NCBI GenBank assembly: GCA_003003615.1
Contig: PVWD01000003.1
Coordinates: forward strand, 1-64,000
Direction of reading: 5' to 3'
DNA length: 64,000 nt
Origin: a filamentous cyanobacterium CCP2
GTDB taxonomy: Bacteria; Cyanobacteriota; Cyanobacteriia; Elainellales; Elainellaceae
Shown: one piece after another, positions 1 through 10,861 of the stretch
How positions within the stretch are numbered: the first letter of the stretch is position 1
Layout: the number at the start of each line of letters is the position of its first letter
Program-made: the position numbers and the translations under genes
The notes under the pieces: generated by a model
Database searches by the model: none
What the model saw: the letters and a program-made list of their open reading frames with translations, nothing else
Told to the model about the DNA's origin: nothing

Positions 1-413
1 ATACTGTTTTTCCCTCCACTCACCAAAGAGCATCTTCGCTCGTTCTTTTAGATGCGGCACTCATTGTGTCAGGTTTGCTGATCTATGTTCAACCGAGTTG
101 GGCAAATCCAAATCATTCCATCACAGCAGAAGTATCGCTGCATGAAGGGCAAGAAAGCCGATCGGCTCATGATCTAGAAACCCGTGAACCAAGTCTTGAG
201 AATGATGCGGTCGCTGGTTTAGAGGAACCTTTGGCGGTTGATTGTGCCACTTACAGCCAATATCTGTCTCGTGAAGATTGTCCAACGGGTGGGACAGAAC
301 TGATTTTGCCAGAAAATCCTCTACGCTTTAATTTCGATCGTCCTAATGCTGCTTGCGATCGTCCAAATCACCTGGATGCATCCATCTTGAGTGTTTGTTT
401 ACCGCTTGAATAG
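1..413 (+). CDS. Small secreted protein, 5' end outside window
   Basis: The frame is open from base 3, so the gene probably starts upstream of the window; a GTG at 66 would give only 115 aa and would cut into the hydrophobic stretch. The visible N-terminus reads as the end of a signal peptide (LIVSGLLIYVQPSWA followed by NP, an AxA-like cleavage context). The roughly 100 residues after it are acidic and contain four cysteines, two of them in an NAAC and a DCAT context. I recognise no domain. It lies 190 bp upstream of the S8 protease on the same strand. Function unknown; export is inferred only from the leader. Confidence 0.45.
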   Translation, partial: TVFPSTHQRASSLVLLDAALIVSGLLIYVQPSWANPNHSITAEVSLHEGQESRSAHDLETREPSLENDAVAGLEEPLAVDCATYSQYLSREDCPTGGTELILPENPLRFNFDRPNAACDRPNHLDASILSVCLPLE

Positions 414-603
414 ATCGAAATAAGGGGGATAGGGGAACCATCACAGGTTAGCGAAGCAACTGTAAGGTTCTAAAACACGCCCTAGCTCTCTTAAAACCGG
501 GAAAAGAAGATTTGATTGGTTGAATTACTTTTTGCACGCTGCATCGTTTGATTGCCAGCCTGATTGCTCTACCTAATTTTATTTCTTATTGAGGAGAAGA
601 TCC

Positions 604-2385
604 ATGTTTGACACGATCTTGAAACCTGAATTCAGTACAGTTGGAATCAATCAAGTTCAAAATGGAAACAACGGTTTAATTCCCCGTTCTGTTGCCGATC
701 GCTCAGCAGATTTATCTCTTAATTTATTTACTTCTAAGCGTGAAACAAGTTTGCCCCGGCTGGGCATAAACTCGATTTCGCTACGGCGTAAACTATATAG
801 AAAATCGGCTCCATTTGCTTCATCTGGCTTGGGAGAGAACAGAGCAAATTTTTATCCAGAAACTCGATCGAAATTTGTAGAGGATGATAACCTGCTCATT
901 CAACAAAAACATCATCTGCTAGATCAAAATAAGCAGTTTTTCCCTCGCCTGAGAAATCCACTCAACGGATTCAAACCATCAAACGTTGATCCCTTGACTG
1001 GGCTACCAACCGCCAACCCACGAGCAGTCAACACCCAAACTACTGATCGCCTACTAAACCCTGAAAACCGAGCAAATTCAGCAGTTCTACACGTTAAGGG
1101 CACCCTGAGAGCCGATCGGTTCATCCATCACTCTAACTATCAATACACACTGTTCTCCGGCAAAGGAAATGTTGATTTTGGTTCTGGTTATCGCGATTTT
1201 GTTGATTTGTCCAACATTCATTCGAGAAGTGTTCGTTTTAACTTGGCAAACCACCAAGGGGGCGGAGTTGTGTTTAATCCGGGTAATGGTTCCCGTGTAT
1301 TTGATGCTTTAACCTTGAGTAATGGTCGGCATATTTTATTTGAAGGAATGGACAGTATTCGGTTTTCGGATGGGATTGTGAATCTAACTGTTATTCCAAA
1401 TGATCCGCTTTTTGCTCGACAGTCAAGTTTACATAGTATGGGGATTCATAATGCCTGGCGTTTTACAACTGGCTCAAACCGTGTCCTAATTGGTGTTCAA
1501 GATTCAGGATTAGGGACAAATCAAAACGGATTTATTCATCCAGAGCTTCGCAATACAACGGTTTATTCTAATAATTACCGAGATGAGTTTGGTTTACCAG
1601 AATCTCACGGAACTGGCGTTCAAGGCATTATTGCAGCACGAAGTAATAATGGTGTGGGTTTAAGCGGAATTAACTGGAATTCTAATGTATTTCATATTGA
1701 TGTGCTGGATGGTAATTTTGGCGATCAAACATTAGAGCAAGCGACTCAAAATATGATTACTGCGGCAGCACAGAACGGGCAACGGCTTGTCATTAATATG
1801 AGTTTGGGAACCAGAACCTTTAATCAGATTCCTGCCGTTCATGCAAATTTCGTGAATGTGGTTCGGAATAATCCGAATACATTATTTGTGATTGCAGCCG
1901 GAAACAGTGGACATCAGGGACAGTCAGGCTTAGCATCTCCCGCCACTCTGGCACAGCACTTTAATAATGTGATTGCGGTTGGAGCTTCATGGGGAACCCA
2001 CGATCGCGATGGTTTTACAAGAACGCCAGGGCAGCGCATTCAATACAACTGGTGGGGATCGCAGTATGGGCCCGGTCTTACCCTTATGGCTCCTTCGGAA
2101 GTTTACAGCACAAAGACAACCCGAAACCGCTTTGGACAAGTGGAATTTGGCTATTACTTAACGGGCGATCGATTTAATGGGACTTCTGCGGCAGCTCCGA
2201 ATGTGGCGGGTGTTGCATCCTTGGCGTGGAGTGTGAATCCTCGACTGAGTGCGGCTCAAATTAAAGGCATCTTATCGAGAACGGCTGATGATTTGGGAAC
2301 GCCTGGATATGATCACTTCTATGGGCATGGTTTTGTCAATGCGGATGCGGCTGTCCGTCAGGCAATGGCCTATGCTCGTGCATGA
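604..2385 (+). CDS. Subtilisin-like serine protease (peptidase S8 family)
   Basis: This is a 593-aa protein starting at ATG 604, which has GAGGAG at 591-596; an in-frame TTG at 589 overlaps that site and is unlikely. The catalytic triad is recognisable: Asp300 in QDSGLG, His335 in ESHGTGVQG and Ser528 in NGTSAAAPNVAG, in the order and spacing of subtilases. The first ~280 residues hold no classical signal peptide. They include an NLTVIP-ending beta-rich segment (about residues 180-270) of the kind that precedes S8 domains in cyanobacterial proteins. The C-terminus ends shortly after the protease fold, so there is no P-domain. It probably cleaves proteins outside the cell or at the surface, but the export route is not visible. 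It converges with the adhesin gene. Confidence 0.93.
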   Translation: MFDTILKPEFSTVGINQVQNGNNGLIPRSVADRSADLSLNLFTSKRETSLPRLGINSISLRRKLYRKSAPFASSGLGENRANFYPETRSKFVEDDNLLIQQKHHLLDQNKQFFPRLRNPLNGFKPSNVDPLTGLPTANPRAVNTQTTDRLLNPENRANSAVLHVKGTLRADRFIHHSNYQYTLFSGKGNVDFGSGYRDFVDLSNIHSRSVRFNLANHQGGGVVFNPGNGSRVFDALTLSNGRHILFEGMDSIRFSDGIVNLTVIPNDPLFARQSSLHSMGIHNAWRFTTGSNRVLIGVQDSGLGTNQNGFIHPELRNTTVYSNNYRDEFGLPESHGTGVQGIIAARSNNGVGLSGINWNSNVFHIDVLDGNFGDQTLEQATQNMITAAAQNGQRLVINMSLGTRTFNQIPAVHANFVNVVRNNPNTLFVIAAGNSGHQGQSGLASPATLAQHFNNVIAVGASWGTHDRDGFTRTPGQRIQYNWWGSQYGPGLTLMAPSEVYSTKTTRNRFGQVEFGYYLTGDRFNGTSAAAPNVAGVASLAWSVNPRLSAAQIKGILSRTADDLGTPGYDHFYGHGFVNADAAVRQAMAYARA

Positions 2386-2419
2386 TTTCTGATTGGCAAA
2401 CTGGGTAAGCAAGATGCCC

Positions 2420-2438
2420 ACTCCACAAGAATTGGAGT
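2420..2438. terminator. Possible weak bidirectional terminator
   Basis: A perfect 6-bp inverted repeat (ACTCCA at 2420-2425, TGGAGT at 2433-2438, 7-base loop) lies in the 96 bp between the convergent protease and adhesin genes. There is no T-tract, so the assignment rests mainly on position. Confidence 0.2.
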
Positions 2439-2481
2439 CAACTCATCCAACCAAGTTATAGATGAACAGATCTGGTATTCT

Positions 2482-5400
2482 TCAATCGCATTCTTGACTT
2501 AATACGATTCGCCCGTCTCCTAACTGATACATTCCCTGTGGCTCCACGATCGGATCACCAATTTGCCAGGAGGTTTCGCTACTGTCTGGAATCGATCGTA
2601 CTTCTCCAGTGGTATAGGATGTCGATCTATTTTCACCTGGACGTTCTGGCAAACCTCCTCTACCAGTGACAATAAACGTCCCTCCTGCCTCCTGGCTTCG
2701 TACTACACAGCTTGCAGCAATTAATCCTTCCGTGTCAATCGCAGTTTCCGGTAAGTCTGCTAAACTATCCCGCACAAAGCTGGTATCCGGTGTGGAAATT
2801 GTACCTGAGCTAAAATCACCCCTAGCATTCACATCAACGCGATCGTTTCCGTCCAACGTGTCTGGATCAGCATCAGCAGAATCTAATTGGAATCCTTCTC
2901 CAAAGAAAACTGGAGTCTCTAGCGTAATATCTCCACCAATCTGTCCAGCCGCCGCAATAATGTCGCTATCTCCAAACGCCAGAATGGAATCGGCATTGAG
3001 AAAGATGCTCCCCCCTTGTTGTCCGGCGGTAGCGATGATGTCGCTGTTATCAAAGGTGCGAATGGAATTGGCGCGAAAGTTTATATTGCCGCCATCCACT
3101 GCGCTGTCGGTGGTAATGTTGGTGTTTCCTAATAGGCGAATATCGCTAGCTACAAGGCGAATATCACCGCCAGAAGCATTCTCCGCCGAGGTGGTGACAT
3201 CACTATTGCTTGCAGAAAAGGTATTTCCAGCAGTGAGCTGAATATTTCCTGCTTCGGCATTTTCTCCTTGACTGCGGGTGGAAATGGTCGAACGATCGCG
3301 CAGTGTTACATTTCCTTCTGCATCAATGCGGATGTTTCCTGCTTCGGCATTTTCTCCCTGGCTCTCGGTCGAAATCCTAGCCCGGTTGTCGAGGCGGACA
3401 TCTCCCCTCGCTTGGATGGTGACACCACCTGCGGCCCCGCCTCCCTGACTTTGGGCAGAAATTCTGGCGCGATCGGTTAGCTGTAAATTTGTTGTGTCCA
3501 GCGTGATACTGCCGCCTCTGCCGATGGAGTTGGAGAGTGTGTTGGCAAACAATCCACTACCAGACCCATCGATCGCCACTGAATCCTGCACATTCAGGGT
3601 AATGCTACCTGCCTGTTGATTACTGGCGGTTGAGGGGGTGATAAGTCCACCCCCCGTTAAAGCGACTTGATTAGCATCAACGCTGATCTCCCCTGCCTGT
3701 CCTTGCCCGGTGGTGCTGGCAGTAATGCGCGATCGGTTTCCGTCAATGCTGAGCTGACTCGAATTTAACGAAATATTGCCTCCCCGTCCGATCGCATTTG
3801 CGCCGCCGACTTCGGTAGAAATTTCACTTCCCGATAGAAGCGATATTTGGTTTGCACCTTCAATAAAGATATTTCCGGCTCGACCTATGCCAAATGTGGC
3901 GGCAGAAATTTGCGATCGGTTGTTTAAGTTAAGTGATCCAGTACGGAGGGTGATGTCTCCACCTTGTCCGATCGCATTTGGGTTGACCGACGTGGAAATG
4001 GTGGCGCGATCGAGGTTGATGGTGTTGGCACGAATAGAAATGTTTCCTGCTGAAGCTTGCCCAAAGGTACTTGCTGATATTTGTCCAGTATCAGAGATTT
4101 GTAGATTTCCCGTTTGAATGTCAATATTTCCGCCTTGACCTGCATCTCCTAGAATAAAGGGAATCGTTGTAGCAACAATTCCAGTTGGTATCCCCTCTAC
4201 AGGTGACCGGCCACTGATGTCGATCGAATCTGTAGCGCGAATGCGAATCTCCCCAGCATCTACTTGTCCAAAAGTTCCTGCAAAAATTTGTCCACCATCC
4301 TGTAAGCGCAAGCGTCGTGTAGTAATTTGAATGTTTGCAGGTTGACCAGTTGTAAAGGGTCCAGAAGACGCATTAATCAGAGTCGTATTCGTGCTATTTC
4401 CCCTCACATCAATAGAATCTGTTGCATTAATCTGAATGCTACCTGCTGTTCCGGTTCCAAAATTTTGAGCTAAAACACCCGCTCCATCTCGTAATCTTAA
4501 GCGTCCTGTATTGATGGTCAAATTGCCTGTGTTTCCAGTCGCATCTAGTTCTGCCGCAACTGAAATAGCTGAAGGACTATTTCCACTCAAGGTTCTACCG
4601 ATCAATTCAACTGAATCAGAGGCATTGACAACCACACTACCTGCATTGCCAGTACTATTCGATCTGGCAGAGGATGTGACAAAACCTCCATCACGAGCAA
4701 TCAGTTGTCCTGTAAAGATAGTGACGTTACCAGCATCTCCAGAGGCATCGCGTTCAACTCCGGCATTAATGCTACTAGAGAAAGTCTGATTGGGAGATCC
4801 TCCAGCCACTTCAATCCAGTCAGAAGCATTGATAAAAATATCTCCTCCGTCACCACTTCCACTTGTTTCTGCCGAAATTGTCCCTCCATCACGGATGCTG
4901 AGTCTTCTAGTTGTCAATCGAAGATTTCCAGCATTACCTGTGCTGCGAGTTTGGGCATATAAACCACTGGCATCTGAAACATCACCCTCTTGTGTGATTG
5001 GAGATGCTCCAACAATTTCGACAGACTCTGTCGCATCAACAGTCAGATTACCACTGCTACCTGTACTACCTTCCAGTGCATCAACTAATACGAAGGAACC
5101 ATCCTGTATGATCAAACGATTCGTATTGATCGAGATGTTTCCCGCGTCTCCATCGGTCGTTGTAGTTGAAAGCACTCCTCCTGCGTTCCGCAACCAAGTC
5201 TGCCCTGCATTGATGTCAATATCCCCTGCTTCTCCGCTTCCCAGCGTCCGAGCATTGAGTCGAGCACTATCAGTGATGATTAAAGTACCTTGAATATTAG
5301 CTGTGATGCCTCCCGCATTTCCTTGCCCGACATTCAAACTATCTTGACTGCGATTAACTGAAGTTGATACTTCCGCTCGGTCAGATAACGTGAGCGAGTT

Positions 5401-7500
5401 TGCATTAATAGTAATATTTCCGCCATCACCGCGCCCTACAGAGGTAACTTCACTGAGAATGATTGTGTTACGACCATTTAATATGACACCACCTGTTGCG
5501 TTCACAAAAATATCTCCTGCATTACCTTGTCCGGCTGTGAAAGTATTTACCTGCGCGCTGTTAGACATCGAGAGTGAACCAACATTAATATCGATCGTCC
5601 CGGAGGCTCCTGTAGCTCCTGCATCTAAGGTGCTTCTAACTTGAGCGAAATCAGTAATTGTTAGTGTTCCGGCTGAAATATTAATATTTCCGGCTTGCCC
5701 AGAAGCCTCTGCATCAATTGCGCTGAAAATTCCGCCCGGAGCAAGTAATCGTCCTCCCCTATCTCTATCTGAAATAGTGACATCGCCACGAACACGCACT
5801 GTAATATCTCCTGCATTTCCCTGACCCGCAGGAAAATCAGCAAAGGCTGAGCGAACTATCGTCTGAAGTTGTGAGCGATCGGAGATAGACAATGAACCTG
5901 CTTCAACTTCAATAGTGCCCCCATCTCCAACTCCGCCAAAATTAACTGCACTGAAGATTCCGGAGCCTTGGGTCAGTGTGACCGAATCTCTTGCCCTAAT
6001 GTGAACGCTTCCAGCATTACCTCTACCAAAGGTGCTGGCACTGATTTGAGAACCCGTAAGAAACAGAGACCCAGTTTCGATCGTGATGTTTCCTCCAACC
6101 CCCCTTCCACCAGGTTCTATACGATTGAAGATGGCATTAGTGAATCTGGGGTTATCCGGGTCTGCGGATCCAGTGAGTCTGACGAAATCCGTTGCTCGAA
6201 TGATGATATCTCCCGCTGTCCCTTGCCCTAAAATCCCACTCAGGATTTGAGAATCTCCACTCAGTATTAGCGATCGAGCATTGATTGATATGCCACCGCT
6301 ATTGCCCACTGCATCTCGCTCACCCGAATTCAAGACAAAACTGCCTGAGTCGATCCGTACATCACCTTCAGTTTGGATAGTAAGGAGTCCTGCATTACCC
6401 TCACCAAAAGTGCTTGCATCTAACTGGCTTCCGTTAAGGGATAGTGAATCTGAACGGATATCGATGTTTCCGCCATGACCACTACCTCCAGATCCAACGT
6501 TGTTTGAGATACTACTAACAGCACTCAACGTTACTTGTCCAGTTGCATCTAGCAAAACGTTTCCTGCCTGACCCTGTAAAGAACCTTGACCTGGCAAAAT
6601 CCCAGCACGCAGCAAACTTGCATCATCTAGCGCAATTGATTGGGCAATTACAGCAATATCTCCACCGCTTTCAAATGTTCTGGTATCCAGTCTTGCTGAA
6701 TCAGTGAAAGTGACATCGCCACGTCTAATTTCTGTTGGAAAAACAAGACTACCATCTGCACTCAATCCGATCGCTCCTATGCCGTTGACAGCACCAATAT
6801 CAATCCGTCCCCCAAATGCATTCAGCCTACCTCCCTCAATGCTAATATCACCTCCCAATAGAGTTAGATTCTCTCCTGGCGGCACAAACAGACCATTAAT
6901 GCCCAGAGTAGGAAAGATTGGAGTATTGGACTGTACCGTGATATTTCCCGTTGATACCTGGTTAAAAAAGAATGCAGAGGGATTCACCGTCAATAACTGC
7001 GAAGGCACATCGGGATCGATCGCACTAAACACCCCCTGATTGCCAAATCCGATCGCATCTGCGGTGGTTGCCACAAAAGAACCTTGTACATCTAATCGAG
7101 CATTTGGGCCAAACACAATGCCGTTTGGATTCATCAAAAATAGATTGGCATCACCACCAAATACCCCCAACGTACCGAGAATGACCGATGGATTATTTCC
7201 CGTTATGCGACTGAGAATATTTTCAATCCCGACTGGATTGAGAAAATATACACTTCCACCATTGTCTACGCCGAATTCCTGGAAGCTGTGAAACAGATTG
7301 GCTCCGCGTGTGGCTCCACCGAGAATCCCAAAATTTCCTTCACCGCCAACCACTTGCGATCGCTCCGCACCCAGCGAATCATCCGGCACAGGTTGCGCCA
7401 CTGCCGACCAGGAAAAACTCGCTTCCCACATCCCAACTCCAGCCAGCGTCACCACACCAAGCAATCCCAGGGGATATAACCAATCGCGCCACCACTGCAT
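2482..7500 (-). CDS. Filamentous haemagglutinin-type TpsA exoprotein
   Basis: This is a 1672-aa protein starting at ATG 7500 with GAGG eight bases upstream. A basic, hydrophobic leader (about residues 1-36, ending SWSAVAQP) is followed by the TPS secretion domain (about residues 45-200). That domain has the hallmark motifs NPVGIENIL, GTLGVFGGDANLF and NPNGIVFGP of the haemagglutination-activity family. The rest is a long series of degenerate Gly/Asn/Ile-rich repeats (recurring GNAGNI, LTDxA and GGxITI units), predicted to fold as a right-handed beta-helix. A short C-terminal segment contains two cysteines (AASCVV and SQECD). TpsA proteins cross the outer membrane through a TpsB (FhaC/ShlB) pore; no tpsB is in the window. 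The next genes (CHAT, DUF928, CHASE2) are frequent companions of TpsA in cyanobacteria. Likely a surface adhesin. Confidence 0.93.
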   Translation of the reverse strand: MQWWRDWLYPLGLLGVVTLAGVGMWEASFSWSAVAQPVPDDSLGAERSQVVGGEGNFGILGGATRGANLFHSFQEFGVDNGGSVYFLNPVGIENILSRITGNNPSVILGTLGVFGGDANLFLMNPNGIVFGPNARLDVQGSFVATTADAIGFGNQGVFSAIDPDVPSQLLTVNPSAFFFNQVSTGNITVQSNTPIFPTLGINGLFVPPGENLTLLGGDISIEGGRLNAFGGRIDIGAVNGIGAIGLSADGSLVFPTEIRRGDVTFTDSARLDTRTFESGGDIAVIAQSIALDDASLLRAGILPGQGSLQGQAGNVLLDATGQVTLSAVSSISNNVGSGGSGHGGNIDIRSDSLSLNGSQLDASTFGEGNAGLLTIQTEGDVRIDSGSFVLNSGERDAVGNSGGISINARSLILSGDSQILSGILGQGTAGDIIIRATDFVRLTGSADPDNPRFTNAIFNRIEPGGRGVGGNITIETGSLFLTGSQISASTFGRGNAGSVHIRARDSVTLTQGSGIFSAVNFGGVGDGGTIEVEAGSLSISDRSQLQTIVRSAFADFPAGQGNAGDITVRVRGDVTISDRDRGGRLLAPGGIFSAIDAEASGQAGNINISAGTLTITDFAQVRSTLDAGATGASGTIDINVGSLSMSNSAQVNTFTAGQGNAGDIFVNATGGVILNGRNTIILSEVTSVGRGDGGNITINANSLTLSDRAEVSTSVNRSQDSLNVGQGNAGGITANIQGTLIITDSARLNARTLGSGEAGDIDINAGQTWLRNAGGVLSTTTTDGDAGNISINTNRLIIQDGSFVLVDALEGSTGSSGNLTVDATESVEIVGASPITQEGDVSDASGLYAQTRSTGNAGNLRLTTRRLSIRDGGTISAETSGSGDGGDIFINASDWIEVAGGSPNQTFSSSINAGVERDASGDAGNVTIFTGQLIARDGGFVTSSARSNSTGNAGSVVVNASDSVELIGRTLSGNSPSAISVAAELDATGNTGNLTINTGRLRLRDGAGVLAQNFGTGTAGSIQINATDSIDVRGNSTNTTLINASSGPFTTGQPANIQITTRRLRLQDGGQIFAGTFGQVDAGEIRIRATDSIDISGRSPVEGIPTGIVATTIPFILGDAGQGGNIDIQTGNLQISDTGQISASTFGQASAGNISIRANTINLDRATISTSVNPNAIGQGGDITLRTGSLNLNNRSQISAATFGIGRAGNIFIEGANQISLLSGSEISTEVGGANAIGRGGNISLNSSQLSIDGNRSRITASTTGQGQAGEISVDANQVALTGGGLITPSTASNQQAGSITLNVQDSVAIDGSGSGLFANTLSNSIGRGGSITLDTTNLQLTDRARISAQSQGGGAAGGVTIQARGDVRLDNRARISTESQGENAEAGNIRIDAEGNVTLRDRSTISTRSQGENAEAGNIQLTAGNTFSASNSDVTTSAENASGGDIRLVASDIRLLGNTNITTDSAVDGGNINFRANSIRTFDNSDIIATAGQQGGSIFLNADSILAFGDSDIIAAAGQIGGDITLETPVFFGEGFQLDSADADPDTLDGNDRVDVNARGDFSSGTISTPDTSFVRDSLADLPETAIDTEGLIAASCVVRSQEAGGTFIVTGRGGLPERPGENRSTSYTTGEVRSIPDSSETSWQIGDPIVEPQGMYQLGDGRIVLSQECD

Positions 7501-8051
7501 AGAAGGTGCCTCAATTTAGCATAGGGTTATGGAAAATCATCGCTTAATTTATTGGAGATGAACAGAGTAAATTCTTTAAGTTTTGTAGTTTTAGGCAAGT
7601 CCAGTTGCGTTTTTCGGTCAGGCGATCGGCACATAGACTGAATGCCAAAGTTTCAATACAGCCCTACTCTGAATACAGAGTTGAAAAGCCTGAACCCCAA
7701 CTTCAAACGGAGCAAAGCATGATTTTTGTTCAAGTTGAACACAACTATCAGCTATTGATTGTATTTGGCATTTGTTTAACCGCATCCCCACCTAGCAACC
7801 TGCTTAACCAAAATAGCCCACCCAAACCGCAAGAATTCCTCATCCAAACGTTATTCATAAAAACTTAAAGTAAAAAAGGGTTGAAGCATCGTTAGAATCT
7901 TAAGTAGCTTTTGATGGGGCGTGAGGAGGTGATATGGATAGTCGGTAAGCCAGTACAGGTAATGTGTATGAATTTTTATTATTTTTAATTGAATTAATCA
8001 TCATATTCATCATCGTTCATTCATTCATTACAGGATGATTGGAGTCAGCTT
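7501..8051. other. Divergent intergenic region, 551 bp
   Basis: This gap separates the divergent adhesin (-) and CHAT (+) genes, so both promoters should lie here. I see an AT-rich stretch at about 7965-8035 with ATTCATTC-type repetition and GGAG at 8041-8044 serving the CHAT start. An 87-codon frame at 7605-7868 shows no family features and I do not call it a gene. Confidence 0.5.
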
Positions 8052-10820
8052 GTGTTCAGCCGATTTCGCACCCTAAGATTGGCTCATTTGCATCGTCGAT
8101 CGCTGCATTTTTTGGTTTTACTTTGCCTCAGCTTGTTGATTTGCCTTTGGTTTGGACAGCGTTCTGTCATCGCAACATTGCCCAATTCCTACCAGGCGAA
8201 TGCTTCAGCAGGTTTGCAATCTAATGTAGAAGGTTTGAATGCTGCACAGCTTGTACAACGCGGCGTAGAGCATTACCAACAAGGAACCTTTTCTGAGGCG
8301 ATCGAAGTTTGGATGCAAGCTTTGGAACGATATCAGGCAGAGGGCGATCTTGGCAATGCGGCAATTGTTTTAGAGAACCTTGCCAGGGCGTATCAAGCTT
8401 TGGGGCAAACCGAATCAGAAATTTATTATTGGGAACAAACCATTCAGCTTTACCGCCAGATGAATAACCCCCTGCAAGTGGGACGGATTGCCACTGAATG
8501 GGCCCAGGCTTATACCCGAAACGGACAATATCAACGGGCGATCGATTTGCTGTGTGGTGCTTCGGGTCACAGTTCTTTAGGGGGGCAATGCGAACCGGAA
8601 AGTGCTTTCGGTGTGGCGCAGGCTGTTGCCGATCGGTTAGGGGAGGCGGCGGCATTAGGCAGTTTGGGGGATGTATATCGGTTGCAGGGGGAATATCTAC
8701 TGGCGATCGATCTAACGGAACGCAGCTTGGTAATCGCTCAAGAACTCGGACATTTACCCTATCAAATCTCTGCTTTGCATCACCTGGGGCAAACCTATTT
8801 GACCCTGGCGCAGATTGATTACAGACGGGCCCGGTTTGCTGAGGAAAGTGAGCAGCAACGACAGGCTAGCCTTTCATTTCAAGCTGCCCAAGATTATGAC
8901 AGGTCCGCTCTAGAATATTTGCAGCAAAGTGAACAACTCGCGCAGACGGTAGGGGATTCCTCAAGCCAGCTTAGTGCCCTCCTCAGTGCTGTTCCTCCTT
9001 CCTACCGCACGGGGGCAATTCGCGATGCAGAAACTCAGTTACAATCTGCCCGATCGCTTTGGGACGGGCTGCCAAATTCTCAAGAAAAGGTGGATGCAGC
9101 CATTACACTTGCACGTCTGTTGCAATCCAGTCGGGATTCCAGGGTGGGATTCGCTTTTTCCCAACCTCAATGCCCAACGGCGACATCTGATCAAGCAAAA
9201 TTCTTTCTGGAACAGACCGTTTCGATCGCCCAAAGCATTAAAAATTTACGAGCAGAATCTTTTGCTTTGGGTGAACTAGGACACTGGTATGAATGCACTA
9301 GGGAATACGAACGGGCTTTACAACTGACCCATCAGGCTCAGCTAATTGCCGACCAATCCTTACAGATGCGCGACGGGCTTTATTTATGGCAGTGGCAGGC
9401 GGGACGCATTTTAAAGGCGAAAGAACAAACACAGGATGCGATTCAAGCATATGATCAGGCGATCGCCACCTTAACGGCTCTCAGTGAAGAAATTCTCATT
9501 GCCAATCAGGAAGTCCGGTTTGATTTTCGAGATACGATCGAACCCCTTTACCGAGAGGCGGTTGATTTACGGCTGAACCAAGAGCAACCCTCTGTTTTAA
9601 TTCCATCAACGAACAGTGACGCGAACATTAATCGGGTACTCACCACCATTGATTCTCTTAAACTGGCTGAATTGCAAAATTACTTTGGGAATGACTGTGT
9701 TCTGGTTGCCTTGAGCAATGAAGGAATACAGCTTGCACAGTCTGATCCAACGGCTGCGGTTTTTAGCATTATCATCCTAAACGATCGCACGGCTGTAATT
9801 GTCAGCATCCAAGATGAGAATCAACAAATTCAACAGCGGTTTGAATGGATTCAAGATGACCAAGAGAATGATATACCGAAAGAGAGAATTATTGATACGA
9901 TTAACAATTATCGAAAAGGTTTAGACCGGACGCGGGATGCTGTCTCAGCTACGTTAGGAGGCTATGATCCCACGTTGGCAATACAGCTTTATGATTGGCT
10001 GATTCGTCCTTTTGAGAATCTTTTAGACGATCGCAATGTTCAAACGCTAGTCTTTGTGCAAGATGGTATTTTTCGCAGTGTGCCCATGAGCGCGCTCTAT
10101 GACGGCAACCAATTCTTAGTTGAACAGTACGCCATTACAACAACCCCCAGCTTAAACCTGACCAGCTTTGAGCCACTGAATCGACGGCAAATTCGGGCCC
10201 TCGCCCTCGGACTCACGGAGCAAGCCACCGTAGACGATCGGGTTTTTCCCCAGTTGAATTATGTTGATTCGGAACTGCAAGCTGTGACAAGTATCCTACC
10301 CAATAGTGTGGAGTTGCTGAATCAAAACTTTACTCGCGATCGGTTGCGCCAAGCTTTAGAAGCAAATACTTATCCTGTGATTCACATTGCGACGCACGGG
10401 CAATTCAGTTTTGAAGCAGAGGACGCATTTCTTGTATCTGGTTTTGATCCAGATCAAAATACCCAAAAGATCACCATTAATGACTTAGATGATCTAATTC
10501 GCAGCACCAGCTTACAGAATCCAGTGGAGTTGTTGGTATTGAGTGCTTGCCAAACCGCTACAGGAGACGATCGGGCGGCTCTGGGGCTGGCTGGAATCGC
10601 GGCTCAGGCAGGGGCAAGAAGCGTGTTAGCCTCGTTGTGGGCAGTCAACGATCAGGCAACCGCACAACTCATCACACGATTCTATGAAGGCTTATTTGGA
10701 GAGCAACTATCACGGGCAAAAGCCCTGCAAGCGGCCCAAATTGAACTGATTCGCTCACCCGGCAGAACAGCACATCCCGCCTTTTGGTCAGCATTTATTT
10801 TGATTGGGAATTGGTTATGA
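8052..10820 (+). CDS. TPR-repeat CHAT-domain (caspase-like) protease
   Basis: This is a 922-aa protein with a GTG start at 8052 preceded by GGAG. A hydrophobic segment near residues 17-40 suggests an exported or membrane-anchored protein. Residues ~60-480 form a run of TPR helices (for example GNAAIVLENLARAYQALGQ and AIDLTERSL). The C-terminal ~330 residues are a CHAT domain with the catalytic dyad intact: His782 in HIATHGQF and Cys833 in LSACQTATGD. It also has the typical following GLAGIAAQAGARSVLASLW. CHAT is a clan CD peptidase fold related to caspases and separase; the TPR part normally binds partners. It neighbours the TpsA adhesin and DUF928 gene, a recurrent cyanobacterial arrangement, so a role in processing or controlling the surface protein is plausible but unproven. 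Confidence 0.92.
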   Translation: MFSRFRTLRLAHLHRRSLHFLVLLCLSLLICLWFGQRSVIATLPNSYQANASAGLQSNVEGLNAAQLVQRGVEHYQQGTFSEAIEVWMQALERYQAEGDLGNAAIVLENLARAYQALGQTESEIYYWEQTIQLYRQMNNPLQVGRIATEWAQAYTRNGQYQRAIDLLCGASGHSSLGGQCEPESAFGVAQAVADRLGEAAALGSLGDVYRLQGEYLLAIDLTERSLVIAQELGHLPYQISALHHLGQTYLTLAQIDYRRARFAEESEQQRQASLSFQAAQDYDRSALEYLQQSEQLAQTVGDSSSQLSALLSAVPPSYRTGAIRDAETQLQSARSLWDGLPNSQEKVDAAITLARLLQSSRDSRVGFAFSQPQCPTATSDQAKFFLEQTVSIAQSIKNLRAESFALGELGHWYECTREYERALQLTHQAQLIADQSLQMRDGLYLWQWQAGRILKAKEQTQDAIQAYDQAIATLTALSEEILIANQEVRFDFRDTIEPLYREAVDLRLNQEQPSVLIPSTNSDANINRVLTTIDSLKLAELQNYFGNDCVLVALSNEGIQLAQSDPTAAVFSIIILNDRTAVIVSIQDENQQIQQRFEWIQDDQENDIPKERIIDTINNYRKGLDRTRDAVSATLGGYDPTLAIQLYDWLIRPFENLLDDRNVQTLVFVQDGIFRSVPMSALYDGNQFLVEQYAITTTPSLNLTSFEPLNRRQIRALALGLTEQATVDDRVFPQLNYVDSELQAVTSILPNSVELLNQNFTRDRLRQALEANTYPVIHIATHGQFSFEAEDAFLVSGFDPDQNTQKITINDLDDLIRSTSLQNPVELLVLSACQTATGDDRAALGLAGIAAQAGARSVLASLWAVNDQATAQLITRFYEGLFGEQLSRAKALQAAQIELIRSPGRTAHPAFWSAFILIGNWL

Positions 10821-10861
10821 GTCAGTGTAGTGCCCCTGTCTAATCGCCCCCACACCTCTCA

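Noticed and set aside
2666-7039. Several plus-strand frames opposite the adhesin gene
   Set aside because: They are antisense shadows of a repetitive Gly/Asn-rich gene; products are Pro/Ser-rich repeats without domains.
7605-7868. 87-codon open frame in the adhesin/CHAT gap
   Set aside because: No clear ribosome-binding site, no family features and a composition like non-coding DNA; it occupies the expected promoter region.
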